Source of the DNA: an uncultured Flavobacteriales bacterium
Lineage (GTDB): Bacteria > Bacteroidota > Bacteroidia > Flavobacteriales_D > Parvicellaceae
NCBI GenBank assembly: GCA_943787535.1
Contig: CALSMU010000007.1
Location: forward strand, 62,001-126,000
Length of the DNA stretch: 64,000 nt
Reading direction: 5' to 3'
Position numbers and translations under genes: made by a program
The notes under the pieces: model-generated
Seen by the model: the letters and a program-made list of their open reading frames with translations, nothing else
Told to the model about the DNA's origin: nothing
The model's database searches: none
In this document: one piece after another, positions 47,244 through 57,972 of the stretch
Position numbering within the stretch: position 1 is the first letter of the stretch
Layout: each line of letters starts with the position of its first letter

Positions 47244-48394
47244 TCATGCTTTATGACCTTTTTTACCTTTGTATAGAGGCAAATGCACTAGTTTACTCTC
47301 GTCAGGTCCATTGTACAAAATAATATTTCTATTTGGTCTCAGACCTATTCTTTTGAGTGCAAATAAATTTGAAGAAATTATCCAAGCATCATGTCCTTCC
47401 CAGAAATGTTTTAAACGACTACCCATATCATTATAAAATGTAACATCATCTTGTAGCTTAATTCTCTTATCGTAGGGAGGGTTCATTATAATGATTCCAT
47501 TTTCAGCAGGCTTTTCTAGACTAAAAAAGTCGGCTTGGTTGAATGTTATGTTTTTTCGAAGCTCCCTAAAAGAAGACATATTGTTTTTTGCAATTCTTAC
47601 TGTTTGCCCCGAAATATCAAAGCCATAAATTTTTACATCGCTAGTTTTGATAGCATCTTTCGCTTCAAAATAGAGCATGTCCCATAATTCTATCATCAAA
47701 ATCTCTCCATTTTTGAAAAGCAAAATCATCTCTTAAGATACCCGGAGCAATATTTAGCGATTTCATGCCAGCTTCTATACATAGAGTTCCAGAGCCGCAC
47801 ATAGGGTCTATAAATGGAGTTTTTCCATCCCATTGGGAAAGTTGTATCATTCCTGCAGCTAAAATCTCATTGATAGGAGCATCTCCTGTTGTTTTTCTAT
47901 ACCCACGTTTAAAAAGTGGTGTTCCAGAACTATTCTAACAGGATAGAACATTTGTTTTCAGAGATTCGAATAACAATTTTTAAATCCGGATCATATTTGT
48001 CAATATCAGGTCTGTCATTTGTTTTTTCTCTAAACTGATCTACAATGGCGTCCTTACATTTTAATGCAGCAAATTGCGAATGATTAAAATAAGATGAGTT
48101 AACTATCGCTTGAACAGAGAAAGTTTTTTTCAAGTCTAAATACCCAGTCCAGTCAATTTCTGAAACACCAGCGTAAAGTTCTTCGGTTGATTTAGCCTTG
48201 AATTGATGTATGGGTTTCAATATGTCTAAAGCTGTTCTTAGCCAGAGGTTACTTTTATAAAGAATTTCTTTGTCACCTGCGTATTCAACTGCTCTTTTGG
48301 CCACTTTAACGTGTTCTGCGCCTAATTGAGTTAATTCTTCTGCAAGAACTTCTTCTAGTCCAGCATAGGTTCTAGCAACTAAATTCATTTTCAT
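47244..48394 (-). pseudogene. THUMP-domain rRNA guanine-N2-methyltransferase, broken by two frameshifts
   Basis: Three adjacent reading pieces make one protein. The THUMP N-terminus starts at 48394 (MKMNLVARTYAGLEEVLAEE) and stops at 47930 after CSILLE. An extra A near 47933 shifts the frame: LLDSSGTPLFKRGYRKTTGDAP would otherwise continue. The middle piece carries FIDPMCGSGTLCIEA, the S-adenosylmethionine site. A second extra base near 47690-47693 moves to the last frame, which holds the catalytic IIMNPPYDKRI and ends HKA. Both changes add one base. The protein is of the RlmL/YpsC family (23S rRNA m2G). If the changes are real the gene is dead; if sequencing errors, it is intact. Confidence 0.88.
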
Positions 48395-48403
48395 AAAACA
48401 GCG

Positions 48404-49216
48404 TTATTCATCGTTTTTATTTTCGTCCTCTTCGTCTTCATCCATCACTTCAAAATCGACATACATATCATCATCCACATCTGCTTCTTCGGATTCATTT
48501 TGAGGGAAAGAATCTTCCCTATTTCCGAAAGGTGAATTGCCTCCAAATGGATTGTTTTTGCCCATGTTTCCAAATTTCCCCAATGGGTTTTTAGGCTTCC
48601 TTTTAGGAGCTGGTTTTCCGGTTAATAATGCTACTATCGTTTGGAATAAAAATCCTGTAGCATTAATACCTTTAAAAATCATATTAACCAAAAAGAAAAA
48701 CCCAATACAACCAATTATCCAACCGATAATAATTGTATCATAAAAATCATTAATGCTTTCCAAAAACCATTGATTTATGGAATTGTCTATGAGTAAAGGG
48801 TAGTTAAATGAAATCGCGTAAAAAATAAGCGTTAAACCTACCAAGTGTGGTGCGTATTTAGTAGTGTTTTGGAAGTTTCCACCTCCAAGGTTTGAACGGA
48901 ATTGAAACATCATTTTGCTTCTCTCAAGTTTGCCCGCTAGGTATAAGTACAAAACAATTCCTCCAACGATAATGTATAGTGGCCCTTGCTTTGGGTCAAT
49001 ATTTTCTTTTTTAATAAAATCAATCGCTTTAATAGCGGTTAAAGAGGCAAGAAAATAGAATTGAGCGGCTTTAATTATATAGTTTAGAATTGCATTTTGC
49101 GCGCTATTATCGTTGTTTCCTAATACAAATTTGGGCAACAAGGCAATAAAAAACCAAATGATGCTAAAAACTATGAAGATAATTCCTAAAAAGAATATGT
49201 AATTAAATATTTCCAT
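48404..49216 (-). CDS. Unknown multi-spanning membrane protein with acidic tail
   Basis: About 270 residues from the ATG at 49216; a TTG at 49225 would add three. Five membrane helices (about 5-30, 45-65, 80-98, 122-140, 160-185) are followed by a glycine/asparagine-rich stretch (NPFGGNSPFGN) and an acidic tail ending DEEDENKNDE. The tail is the kind seen in low-complexity cytoplasmic ends. No family is recognised. It starts 10 bp before the broken methyltransferase and probably shares its transcript. Confidence 0.6.
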   Translation of the reverse strand: MEIFNYIFFLGIIFIVFSIIWFFIALLPKFVLGNNDNSAQNAILNYIIKAAQFYFLASLTAIKAIDFIKKENIDPKQGPLYIIVGGIVLYLYLAGKLERSKMMFQFRSNLGGGNFQNTTKYAPHLVGLTLIFYAISFNYPLLIDNSINQWFLESINDFYDTIIIGWIIGCIGFFFLVNMIFKGINATGFLFQTIVALLTGKPAPKRKPKNPLGKFGNMGKNNPFGGNSPFGNREDSFPQNESEEADVDDDMYVDFEVMDEDEEDENKNDE

Positions 49217-49353
49217 GGAGAGCAAAAATACCTTTAAAAAGCGAAAGCAAAAATCAATTTTAGAAAAAGGTATAGCTAAGAGTAATATAATTGAAAACCA
49301 ATAGGTACATTAGCATAATTATTATTTAAAAAACTTTATTGAAAACACTACAA

Positions 49354-51996
49354 ATGAAAAAGTTATCAATCATTATAACAGCTTTTATATTCTCCTTAAA
49401 TAGTCTTGCTCACGAAGGGATGTGGATTCCGTCTTTATTGAAAGCATTAGAAAATGACATGCAAGCGCAGGGAATGAAATTGACTTCCGAAGATATATAT
49501 TCAATTAACCAATCAAGTTTGAAGGATGCGATTGTTCATTTTGGTGGAGGTTGTACGGCCGAGGTTGTATCCAAAAATGGATTAATTCTTACAAATCATC
49601 ACTGTGGATTTAGTCAGATTCAACAGCATAGTTCCTTAGAAAAAAACTTTTTAAAAGATGGTTTTTGGGCGATGTCTACTGCGGAGGAATTAAAAAACCC
49701 TGGATTAACTGCAACATTTATTGTTCGCATCGAAGATGTTACAGAAAGAGTAAGTAGAGGAATTACAAATGCCATGGATGCGCAAACAGCCTATAAGATG
49801 CGGTATGAAACTAGTTTGGAAATTGCTAAAGAAGCTACTGAAGGAACTGGATATGAAGCTGTTGTTAAGCCATTTAATTATGGAAATGATTACTACATGA
49901 TTGTAACAGAAACCTATAATGATGTGCGTTTAGTAGGTGCCCCCCCGAGTGCAATTGGGAAATTTGGAGGTGATACAGATAACTGGGTTTGGCCCAGACA
50001 TACGGGTGATTTTTCTGTATTCAGAATATATGCCGGTAAAGATAATAAGCCAGCGGAAATCTCTGATGCTAATATTCCTTATTCTCCGAAAAAGCATTTG
50101 CCAGTTTCTATGGAAGGCGTTGAAGAAAGTGATTTTACAATGGTATTTGGATTTCCTGGCAGAACGCAGCAATATCTTACTTCATATGCTTTGGATACTT
50201 ATATCAACAAAGTTAACCCAAAGCGGATAGCAATGCGAGAGCAAAGTTTAGCGATAATTGATGCTGCTATGGCATCAGATGAGAATACTAAAATTCAATA
50301 TGCATCAAAGCAATCTAGAATTAGTAATGCTTATAAAAAATGGATAGGTCAAAATTTGGGATTAAAGAAAAAAGATGCTGTTGGTAAAAAGCAGGCTTTA
50401 GAAGCTGAGTATATGAAAAGAGTTCCAAAAGAGGGTCCTTATAAAAATGTATTAGCAGATCTTAAACGAAAGCAAGCAGATATTGAAAGTTCTGAAGTGG
50501 CGTTTAATTTGTTTTGGGAAATATGGTATTATGGTCCAGAAATAATTCGATTTTCTAATAGTTTTGATAAACTAGAAGGATCTGAATTTACAGAATTAGT
50601 TGCAGAGAAGCAAGAAAATATTCAATCGTACTTCAAAAATTATGATGTAGTAATAGACAAAAAGATATTTATCAAACTGGTTGACATGTATGTTAGTTCG
50701 TTACCCGAAAATTTAAAGCCAGAAATTAATTCAAAATATGCAAATGATTACAAAGCATACGCTGATTATTTATACAAAAAATCAAATTTTACTTCGAAGG
50801 AAAAGGTGGAAAAGTTTTTAAGCTTGAGCGAAACTAAAATGAAAAAGAAATTAGCAAAAGATCCGGCTTATTTCCTTTCTAAAGCAATAATGGAAAATAA
50901 CGAAATAAATATTAAGCCACAGTATTTCCAACATTATGTTGAAATAGATGCTCTAATGAAAAAGTTTGTAAAATCACAGCAAGAATATTTTCCAGAAAAA
51001 ACTTTTTGGGCGGATGCTAACAGTACTTTAAGGTTAACTTACGGAAAGGTGGAAGGAACTTTTCCTAGAGACGGAATGGCTTATACCTGGTTTACTACCT
51101 TAGATGGTATTATAGAGAAGAACAATACGGGTAATGCAGACTTTAAAATTCCATCTCGATTAAGGGACTTATGGGAAAAGAAAGATTATGGACCTTATGC
51201 AACTAATGGCGACTTACGTATTTGTTTTTTAGGTTCTAACCATACAACTGGAGGTAATTCAGGAAGTCCCGTAATTAATGGAGAGGGACATTTGGTAGGG
51301 ATTAATTTTGATAGAAGTTGGGAAAGTACAATGAGTGATTTAATGTTTGATGGAGAGATTTGTCGAAATATAATGGTAGATATCAAGTTTGTGCTCTGGG
51401 TAATGGACAAATATGCTGGTGCTAAACACTTAGTTGATGAAATGACTTTAGTAGATGCAGAATGGAGAATAAATCAAGAGGAATTAGGTGTCAAAACCCA
51501 TTTAAATCAATATACCAATAGATTGAGAGATGTTCCATCTGATTTATATGCACTTTTAGGTCGGGCTGAAATTTATTTAAATCTAGGGCAAAATGATAAG
51601 GCGATAGAGGATATGAATAAAGCGATTGAACTGCACCCAAAAAACACTTCTGCATTGAATATGAGGGGAGCCTTTTTTGCCAAAATTGGAAGACAGAGGG
51701 AAGCTATGGCTGATGTTCAAGCATCCCTAAAAATCGATAAAAATAATTTAGAGGGTTATTTTGTTAGAGGATTGATTTATGCTGATTTGGGTAAATACGA
51801 GGAAGCAATTAAAGATTTTGATAAAGTAATTCAAATGGATTATACATTTTACAAAGCTTATTATGATAGAGGGGTTTGTTATGAAGGTCTAGGAGAGGTT
51901 GATGAAGCTTGTAAAAACTTCGAGATTGCTAAATTAATGGGGGACAAGAAAGCAGCAGAAATGTATCATGTAGGTTGTGAATTCGGAGCTTGGTAG
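49354..51996 (+). CDS. S46 dipeptidyl-peptidase (DPP11-type) with TPR tail
   Basis: About 880 residues from the ATG at 49354 with signal peptide MKKLSIIITAFIFSLNSLA; a TTG at 49339 adds five. The S46 domain has catalytic His83 in LILTNHHCGFSQ and Ser636 in TTGGNSGSPV. Eighteen residues after that serine comes Arg654 (NFDRSWES), the position that in this family separates DPP11 (Arg, prefers Asp/Glu) from DPP7 (Gly, prefers hydrophobic). After a normal S46 length of about 720 residues, four TPR units follow (LYALLGRAEIYLNLGQ and later). It probably acts in the periplasm on acidic peptides. The TPR addition is not typical. Confidence 0.88.
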   Translation: MKKLSIIITAFIFSLNSLAHEGMWIPSLLKALENDMQAQGMKLTSEDIYSINQSSLKDAIVHFGGGCTAEVVSKNGLILTNHHCGFSQIQQHSSLEKNFLKDGFWAMSTAEELKNPGLTATFIVRIEDVTERVSRGITNAMDAQTAYKMRYETSLEIAKEATEGTGYEAVVKPFNYGNDYYMIVTETYNDVRLVGAPPSAIGKFGGDTDNWVWPRHTGDFSVFRIYAGKDNKPAEISDANIPYSPKKHLPVSMEGVEESDFTMVFGFPGRTQQYLTSYALDTYINKVNPKRIAMREQSLAIIDAAMASDENTKIQYASKQSRISNAYKKWIGQNLGLKKKDAVGKKQALEAEYMKRVPKEGPYKNVLADLKRKQADIESSEVAFNLFWEIWYYGPEIIRFSNSFDKLEGSEFTELVAEKQENIQSYFKNYDVVIDKKIFIKLVDMYVSSLPENLKPEINSKYANDYKAYADYLYKKSNFTSKEKVEKFLSLSETKMKKKLAKDPAYFLSKAIMENNEINIKPQYFQHYVEIDALMKKFVKSQQEYFPEKTFWADANSTLRLTYGKVEGTFPRDGMAYTWFTTLDGIIEKNNTGNADFKIPSRLRDLWEKKDYGPYATNGDLRICFLGSNHTTGGNSGSPVINGEGHLVGINFDRSWESTMSDLMFDGEICRNIMVDIKFVLWVMDKYAGAKHLVDEMTLVDAEWRINQEELGVKTHLNQYTNRLRDVPSDLYALLGRAEIYLNLGQNDKAIEDMNKAIELHPKNTSALNMRGAFFAKIGRQREAMADVQASLKIDKNNLEGYFVRGLIYADLGKYEEAIKDFDKVIQMDYTFYKAYYDRGVCYEGLGEVDEACKNFEIAKLMGDKKAAEMYHVGCEFGAW

Positions 51997-52671
51997 TTAG
52001 TCTTCGGTCAATAATTTTGTAACGTTCTTGTAGGTTAAGTTTTCAGTTGCAAGCTTTTTTATTGCTTCAAAATGTTCCTCATTCTTTAACGTTATTTTTT
52101 GAAGAGATAATTGTGATTTACAATAAATAGTTATCGTTTTAGATTTCTCATGTAATTCAAAATCAGCTAGATCATCCCAAATAATTAGCATTGTTTTAGA
52201 AGGGTATCCGTATAAAACTCCTTTGCTACAATACCCTACTAGAAAACCTGTTTTGAGATAATTATAAATTAGCGTAATAACGATCATTAAAGCAAGGGAA
52301 AAAAGTATTGTTTTATTATATCCGGAGATTACTTGTTTAGAATTATAAAGATTACTAAATAGAAAAATAAACCCAACACTAGCTACCATTATATACCTTA
52401 GTATTGATTTTGTGTTATTGATTTTAAGCGCTTTGTTTTTTTTAACTTCCCAAAATTTATCATCATATATTTCTATTTGGTGTGATTTTTTTTGTAAAAA
52501 AATCACACCAACAAAAACAAAGGGGAAGAAATGGGCATATTTTCTGATAAATTCTGGCAATGGGACATGGAAGATAGAAGCAATATTTTCTAGATTCAGC
52601 ACGACACAAACTAATACGAATGCAATAATGGTAATTGTGTTTTTATTTTTAGTGACTTGCTCAGCAATCAT
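51997..52671 (-). CDS. Paralogous membrane protein A (two- to four-helix, C-terminal beta domain)
   Basis: The 224-residue protein has two N-terminal membrane helices (about 12-30 and 43-60) and two more (about 90-108 and 120-140). A soluble beta domain comes next: GYCSKGVLYGYPSKTMLIIW, DDLADFELHEKSKTITIYCK. The same order (KG[IV][IL][FY]G, LIIW, DDxA) occurs in its neighbour at 52668, so the two are paralogues, with a PH-like or DUF5673-like look. Function unknown. It is convergent with the S46 gene with no gap. A 35-nt perfect inverted repeat lies inside it. Confidence 0.6.
   Translation of the reverse strand: MIAEQVTKNKNTITIIAFVLVCVVLNLENIASIFHVPLPEFIRKYAHFFPFVFVGVIFLQKKSHQIEIYDDKFWEVKKNKALKINNTKSILRYIMVASVGFIFLFSNLYNSKQVISGYNKTILFSLALMIVITLIYNYLKTGFLVGYCSKGVLYGYPSKTMLIIWDDLADFELHEKSKTITIYCKSQLSLQKITLKNEEHFEAIKKLATENLTYKNVTKLLTED
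52477..52511. repeat. Perfect 16-bp inverted repeat inside a coding region
   Basis: TTGGTGTGATTTTTTT (52477-52492), spacer TGT, then its exact reverse complement (52496-52511). It lies within the reading frame of the gene at 51997, near the second membrane helix. Confidence 0.9.
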
Positions 52672-53297
52672 TTTGAAATGGCTTGTTCGAGAATCAAAAT
52701 AGAGTTTTTCAGTTGCTTTCCTACCTGCAGTTTAACCGTTTTTATAGGTTGATTGGACTTGCATGTAATAATAATTTGATTGTTGTTTTTGTCAACATCA
52801 TATTTAGCTATATTCTTCCATATTATTAGTTTGGTATCATATTTAGAACCAAAAATGATGCCTTTATCACTCAGTCCAAGGTTCCAGTTTCGTTCTAACA
52901 CTGTAAATTTTAAAGTAAGGGCAAGAATGCCACCAATGCCATAATCATAAATTAGGGGCATTATGTTTCCTTTGTACTTGTAGTCAATATAAAAGTGTAA
53001 AGCAGTTAGTCCACCCAATAAAAAAACCCCCATTATCTTAAGTGAATAGTTAAATTGAAGGGATTTGTATTTATTTGCTTTCCAGGCGAAATAAGGTGTT
53101 ACTGATGTTTTGTTTTGCATCATTTGTCGCATGAGAATTAATACTGTAACAGCTTGAAATATTATTAGGATTATTATGTATGTAGAATACATTGGAAACG
53201 CATGGATTAAACTATAAGAAATAAAAATACAAAACAGTATAATCCCTAAAAGTAGTTGTATGTATTCTAGTTTCTTATTTGCAAATTGAGTAATCAT
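52668..53297 (-). CDS. Paralogous membrane protein B
   Basis: The 209-residue protein has membrane helices at about 12-30, 38-55 and 88-105. A beta domain follows (NLGLSDKGIIFGSKYDTKLI, IWKNIAKYDVDKNNNQIIIT) that matches the end of its neighbour. Its TGA overlaps the ATG of the neighbour (ATGA), so the pair is translationally coupled. No function is recognised; the pairing suggests a heteromeric membrane complex. Confidence 0.6.
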   Translation of the reverse strand: MITQFANKKLEYIQLLLGIILFCIFISYSLIHAFPMYSTYIIILIIFQAVTVLILMRQMMQNKTSVTPYFAWKANKYKSLQFNYSLKIMGVFLLGGLTALHFYIDYKYKGNIMPLIYDYGIGGILALTLKFTVLERNWNLGLSDKGIIFGSKYDTKLIIWKNIAKYDVDKNNNQIIITCKSNQPIKTVKLQVGKQLKNSILILEQAISK

Positions 53298-53445
53298 CTT
53301 AATGTCCTACAAAAAAAGTATAATTTCTACAGATAATAAAGGAATAGATAAAGTTCGTTATAATTTTTCATGTCAATGCTAATATAAAGCAGTGGAGCAT
53401 ATTGTTTTATGTTGTTAAAACAATAGCCGTAAATGCAAATTAGTT

Positions 53446-53453
53446 TATTTTTG
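53446..53453 (+). promoter_or_regulatory. Candidate -7 box of panB
   Basis: TATTTTTG matches TAnnTTTG and lies 23 nt before the panB ATG. No well-placed TTG was found upstream. Confidence 0.35.
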
Positions 53454-53476
53454 CGGCATATTTTAAAACTCAAAAA

Positions 53477-54292
53477 ATGTCGGTTCATAAAGAAGTGAAA
53501 AGAGTAACAACCCACGTACTGCAAGAAATGAAGCATCGTGGTGAAAAAATATCAATGCTAACTGCCTATGATTATTCTATGGCAAGTATTGTAGATCAAT
53601 CTGGAATGGATATAATTTTGGTTGGAGATTCTGCATCAAATGTTATGGCCGGACATGAAACCACTCTTCCCATAACGCTAGACCAAATGATATATCATGC
53701 AGCTTCTGTAATACGAGCTGTAAATAGGGCATTGGTTGTTGTAGACTTACCATTTGGTACATACCAAGGAGATTCGAAGGAAGCTTTACGTTCGGCTGTC
53801 CGCATTATGAAGGAAGCTGAAGCGCATGCCGTAAAATTGGAAGGTGGTCGTGAAATTAAAGATTCGGTTGATAGAATTTTATCTGCAGGAATACCGGTAA
53901 TGGGACATTTAGGATTAACTCCGCAGTCCATATATAAGTTTGGGACATACACCGTTCGGGCAAAAGGAGAGGATGAGGCAGAGATTTTAATCGAAGATGC
54001 TAAAATTCTAGAAGAGGCAGGTTGTTTTGCTTTAATTTTAGAAAAAGTTCCAGCTGAATTAGCTGCAAAAGTAGCCAAAGAAGTTACGATTCCGGTTATT
54101 GGAATAGGAGCTGGTGGTAACATTGATGGACAAGTATTAGTGGTGCATGATATGTTGGGAATTACGCAAGAATTTTCTCCAAGATTTTTAAGAAGATACC
54201 ATAATTTATATGAAGAGATGAGAGGTGCATTTAAAAATTATATTAGTGATGTGAAGAGTGGGGATTTTCCGAATGAAAAGGAGCAGTATTAA
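53477..54292 (+). CDS. panB: 3-methyl-2-oxobutanoate hydroxymethyltransferase
   Basis: This 271-residue TIM-barrel enzyme makes ketopantoate for pantothenate and CoA. Seen: [20 protein letters not shown], the metal and substrate region [36 protein letters not shown] and [20 protein letters not shown]. Length is normal. The ATG start is 23 nt downstream of a -7-like box. The following pseudouridine synthase is 73 bp downstream. Confidence 0.96.
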   Translation: MSVHKEVKRVTTHVLQEMKHRGEKISMLTAYDYSMASIVDQSGMDIILVGDSASNVMAGHETTLPITLDQMIYHAASVIRAVNRALVVVDLPFGTYQGDSKEALRSAVRIMKEAEAHAVKLEGGREIKDSVDRILSAGIPVMGHLGLTPQSIYKFGTYTVRAKGEDEAEILIEDAKILEEAGCFALILEKVPAELAAKVAKEVTIPVIGIGAGGNIDGQVLVVHDMLGITQEFSPRFLRRYHNLYEEMRGAFKNYISDVKSGDFPNEKEQY

Positions 54293-54365
54293 TTAATTGT
54301 ATTAATTACAAAGGAATAAGTTATCTCAATATTACTTTCTATTTAATACGTTCTACAAATTCAAT

Positions 54366-55046
54366 ATGGGGTTAAAAGTATTATACGAAGACAATCATAT
54401 CATTGCTGTGCAAAAAGTAGCAGGAGATTTGGTTCAAGCTGATAAAACTGAGGATGAGACTTTAGCGGATAAGGTAAAAGCTTATATAAAAAAGAAGTTC
54501 AATAAGCCAGGTGATGTGTATTTAGGGATTATTCATAGATTAGATAGACCTGTAGGAGGGGTTATTGTATTTGCGAGGACAAGTAAAGCTTTGGTTCGCA
54601 TGAATAAGCTGTTTCAGGAGAAACAAATTCAGAAAACATATTGGGCAATTGTAGAGTCAAAACCACCAGAAATTCAGGAAACATTGGTCCATTACCTAAA
54701 GAAAAACCAAGAAAAAAATAAATCACGTGGATATGATAAACAGGTAAAAGGAGGTAAGCGAGCTGAATTGGATTACAAGCTTTTGGGTAGAAGTAAAAAC
54801 TATTATTATTTAGAGATTGACCCCAAAACTGGACGTCATCATCAGATTAGAGTTCAATTATGCACAATAGGTTGCATTATAAAAGGAGATGTTAAGTATG
54901 GAGGGAAAAGAACCAATAGAGATGGTTCGATTCATTTGCATGCACGAAGTATTCATTTTATCCATCCGATTCAAGATAAACCTCTAACGATTACAGCTAA
55001 CCCTCCTTCTGATGCACTTTGGGATGAGATGCTTACTTTAGCTTAG
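54366..55046 (+). CDS. RluA-family pseudouridine synthase
   Basis: The 226-residue protein lacks the S4 domain seen in RluD. The catalytic aspartate is in IIHRLDRPVGGVIVFART (about residue 60). Other family marks are KTYWAIVESKP, KGGKRAELDYKLLGRSKNYY, the TGRHHQIRVQL motif and GDVKYGGKR. It converts a uridine in RNA to pseudouridine; the exact site cannot be told. The gap to gdhA is about 110 bp. Confidence 0.9.
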   Translation: MGLKVLYEDNHIIAVQKVAGDLVQADKTEDETLADKVKAYIKKKFNKPGDVYLGIIHRLDRPVGGVIVFARTSKALVRMNKLFQEKQIQKTYWAIVESKPPEIQETLVHYLKKNQEKNKSRGYDKQVKGGKRAELDYKLLGRSKNYYYLEIDPKTGRHHQIRVQLCTIGCIIKGDVKYGGKRTNRDGSIHLHARSIHFIHPIQDKPLTITANPPSDALWDEMLTLA

Positions 55047-55110
55047 TATTTGATTTAAAAAAAAATAGCAAAAAAAAGCGAGAAGGTTTATCCAAAATTT
55101 AAAAAAAGAA

Positions 55111-55118
55111 TACATTTG
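55111..55118 (+). promoter_or_regulatory. Candidate -7 box of gdhA
   Basis: TACATTTG matches TAnnTTTG and predicts a leader of about 30 nt. The region about 20 nt upstream has no TTG, only A-rich sequence. Confidence 0.4.
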
Positions 55119-55155
55119 CCCAACCTATATTTTAATTATAAAATAAACAAATTAA

Positions 55156-56505
<1,350 letters not shown>

Positions 56506-56526
56506 TACCAGAACAAAATTATTTGG

Positions 56527-56559
56527 AAAGCTCTCTATCGAAAGGTAGGGAGCTTTTTT
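56527..56559 (+). terminator. Terminator of gdhA
   Basis: AAAGCTCTCTATC, a GAAA tetraloop, then GGTAGGGAGCTTT form a 13-bp stem with two G-T pairs, followed by TTT. It ends right at the stop of the minus-strand gene at 56561. Confidence 0.8.
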
Positions 56560-56560
56560 G

Positions 56561-56896
56561 TTATACAAACCAATATTTTGTTGTGTCAATTTGGAAGAGT
56601 TGTAATTTCTCTTGGTATTTTTCAAAAGCAGTAATCATTATTTTTTTGATTTCCTCTTTCGATAAAATTTCGCTGTTAGGCTTCTGGTTCTGCAACAAAA
56701 GCGATCTTATATTATTATTGATTTTGTTGTTCCAATATTCCAATGCAATTTCTTTCAGTTCCACCTCAGATGGTTCTTTAAACTCTATAATTGTGCGAAC
56801 AGCATCTTTTGCTTCATCGGTGTAATCATTTCCGGATTCAATAATGATAACTAATTCTTTTAGAGAATGATTGGAATATCGTTTAATCAAACTCAT
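56561..56896 (-). CDS. Unknown small protein translationally coupled to meaB
   Basis: The 111-residue, soluble, mostly helical protein (SLKELVIIIESGNDYTDEAK, SKEEIKKIMITAFEKYQEKL) has a YWNNKINNNIR centre. Its ATG overlaps the meaB stop (ATGA). No family is recognised; the acidic lysine-rich composition suggests a cytoplasmic protein. Coupling to meaB does not by itself prove a shared role. Confidence 0.6.
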   Translation of the reverse strand: MSLIKRYSNHSLKELVIIIESGNDYTDEAKDAVRTIIEFKEPSEVELKEIALEYWNNKINNNIRSLLLQNQKPNSEILSKEEIKKIMITAFEKYQEKLQLFQIDTTKYWFV

Positions 56897-57918
56897 AATT
56901 TATAGTTTTTACCCAGCAAGAGCCGAGCGGCTTTAAAAGGACTTAGTGTTCCTTGAGTAACTTCTTTTTCTAGTTTTTTAATCTTTTTAGATACAGATGA
57001 GTCATTGAAGAATGTTCTTTTCAACTCTTGATTGATCGTTTCGTGCATCCAATATTTCGCTTGATTTTGTCTTTTGTTATTAAAAAAACCATTTGTTATA
57101 GTGTGGTTCTGGTAAGATTGAATGGTTTTCCAAACTTCGCTTATGCCAGAATTATCATATGCGCTACAAGCACCTACTTTTGGAATCCAGCTATTTTCAT
57201 TTGCCGGAAACAAGTGTAAAGCATTTTTATATTCGGTTGCGGCTCTTTTAGCGTTTTCAATGTTGTCACCATCAGCTTTTGTTATAACTATGGCATCAGC
57301 CATTTCCATGATACCACGCTTAATGCCTTGTAATTCATCTCCTGCACCCGAAAGCATCAATAGTAAGAAAAAATCTACCATTCCGTTTACGGCAATTTCT
57401 GATTGGCCTACACCAACTGTTTCTATTAGGATAGTGTCATATCCGGCAGCTTCGCATAATATTATAGTTTCTCTTGTGTTCCTTGCAACACCTCCCAAGG
57501 AACCTTTAGCTGGTGATGGTCTTACATAGGCATTTTTATTGGTCGATAACTCCTCCATTCGGGTTTTGTCACCTAATATGGAGCCACCATTTTTTTGACT
57601 ACTAGGGTCAATTGCTAAAACAGCAATTTTTCTTTCTTGAGTTGTTAGAAAAGTTCCAAATGATTCAATAAATGTACTTTTGCCAACGCCTGGAACACCC
57701 GTAATTCCAATGCGAATGGATTTTCCACTGTGGGGTAGGCATTTTTCAATTATCTGTTCAGCAAGTTCTCTGTGCCTGGGATTTGCACTCTCTATAAGCG
57801 TTATTGCAGCACTTAACGAAGAGATGTCTCTAGATAAAATTCCAGCAACATATTTTTCCAACGAAATTTCCTTTCTTTTTTTTAAATGAAAATTCTTATT
57901 AATACTTTCGTCACTCAT
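56893..57918 (-). CDS. meaB: Methylmalonyl-CoA-mutase-associated GTPase MeaB
   Basis: This 341-residue SIMIBI-class GTPase has P-loop GITGVPGVGKSTFIESFG (about 73-90) and AIDPSSQKNGGSILGDKTRM with the base-switch region. ETVGVGQSE and ITKADGDN (G4) follow. It protects and reloads cobalamin in methylmalonyl-CoA mutase. The mutase genes are not in this window. The gene is divergent from the acetyltransferase gene by about 50 bp. Confidence 0.93.
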   Translation of the reverse strand: MSDESINKNFHLKKRKEISLEKYVAGILSRDISSLSAAITLIESANPRHRELAEQIIEKCLPHSGKSIRIGITGVPGVGKSTFIESFGTFLTTQERKIAVLAIDPSSQKNGGSILGDKTRMEELSTNKNAYVRPSPAKGSLGGVARNTRETIILCEAAGYDTILIETVGVGQSEIAVNGMVDFFLLLMLSGAGDELQGIKRGIMEMADAIVITKADGDNIENAKRAATEYKNALHLFPANENSWIPKVGACSAYDNSGISEVWKTIQSYQNHTITNGFFNNKRQNQAKYWMHETINQELKRTFFNDSSVSKKIKKLEKEVTQGTLSPFKAARLLLGKNYKL

Positions 57919-57972
57919 TTGGTCTAAAGTTAATACTTTGCATTCGATTAAAAAAAATAATATAAGTTGAAT

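Noticed and set aside
47665-47850. A separate small methyltransferase gene
   Set aside because: It is the middle fragment of one frameshifted THUMP methyltransferase, not an independent gene.
54284-54315. AT-rich repeat with ATTAATTA after panB
   Set aside because: Short low-complexity sequence; no sign of a terminator or mobile element.
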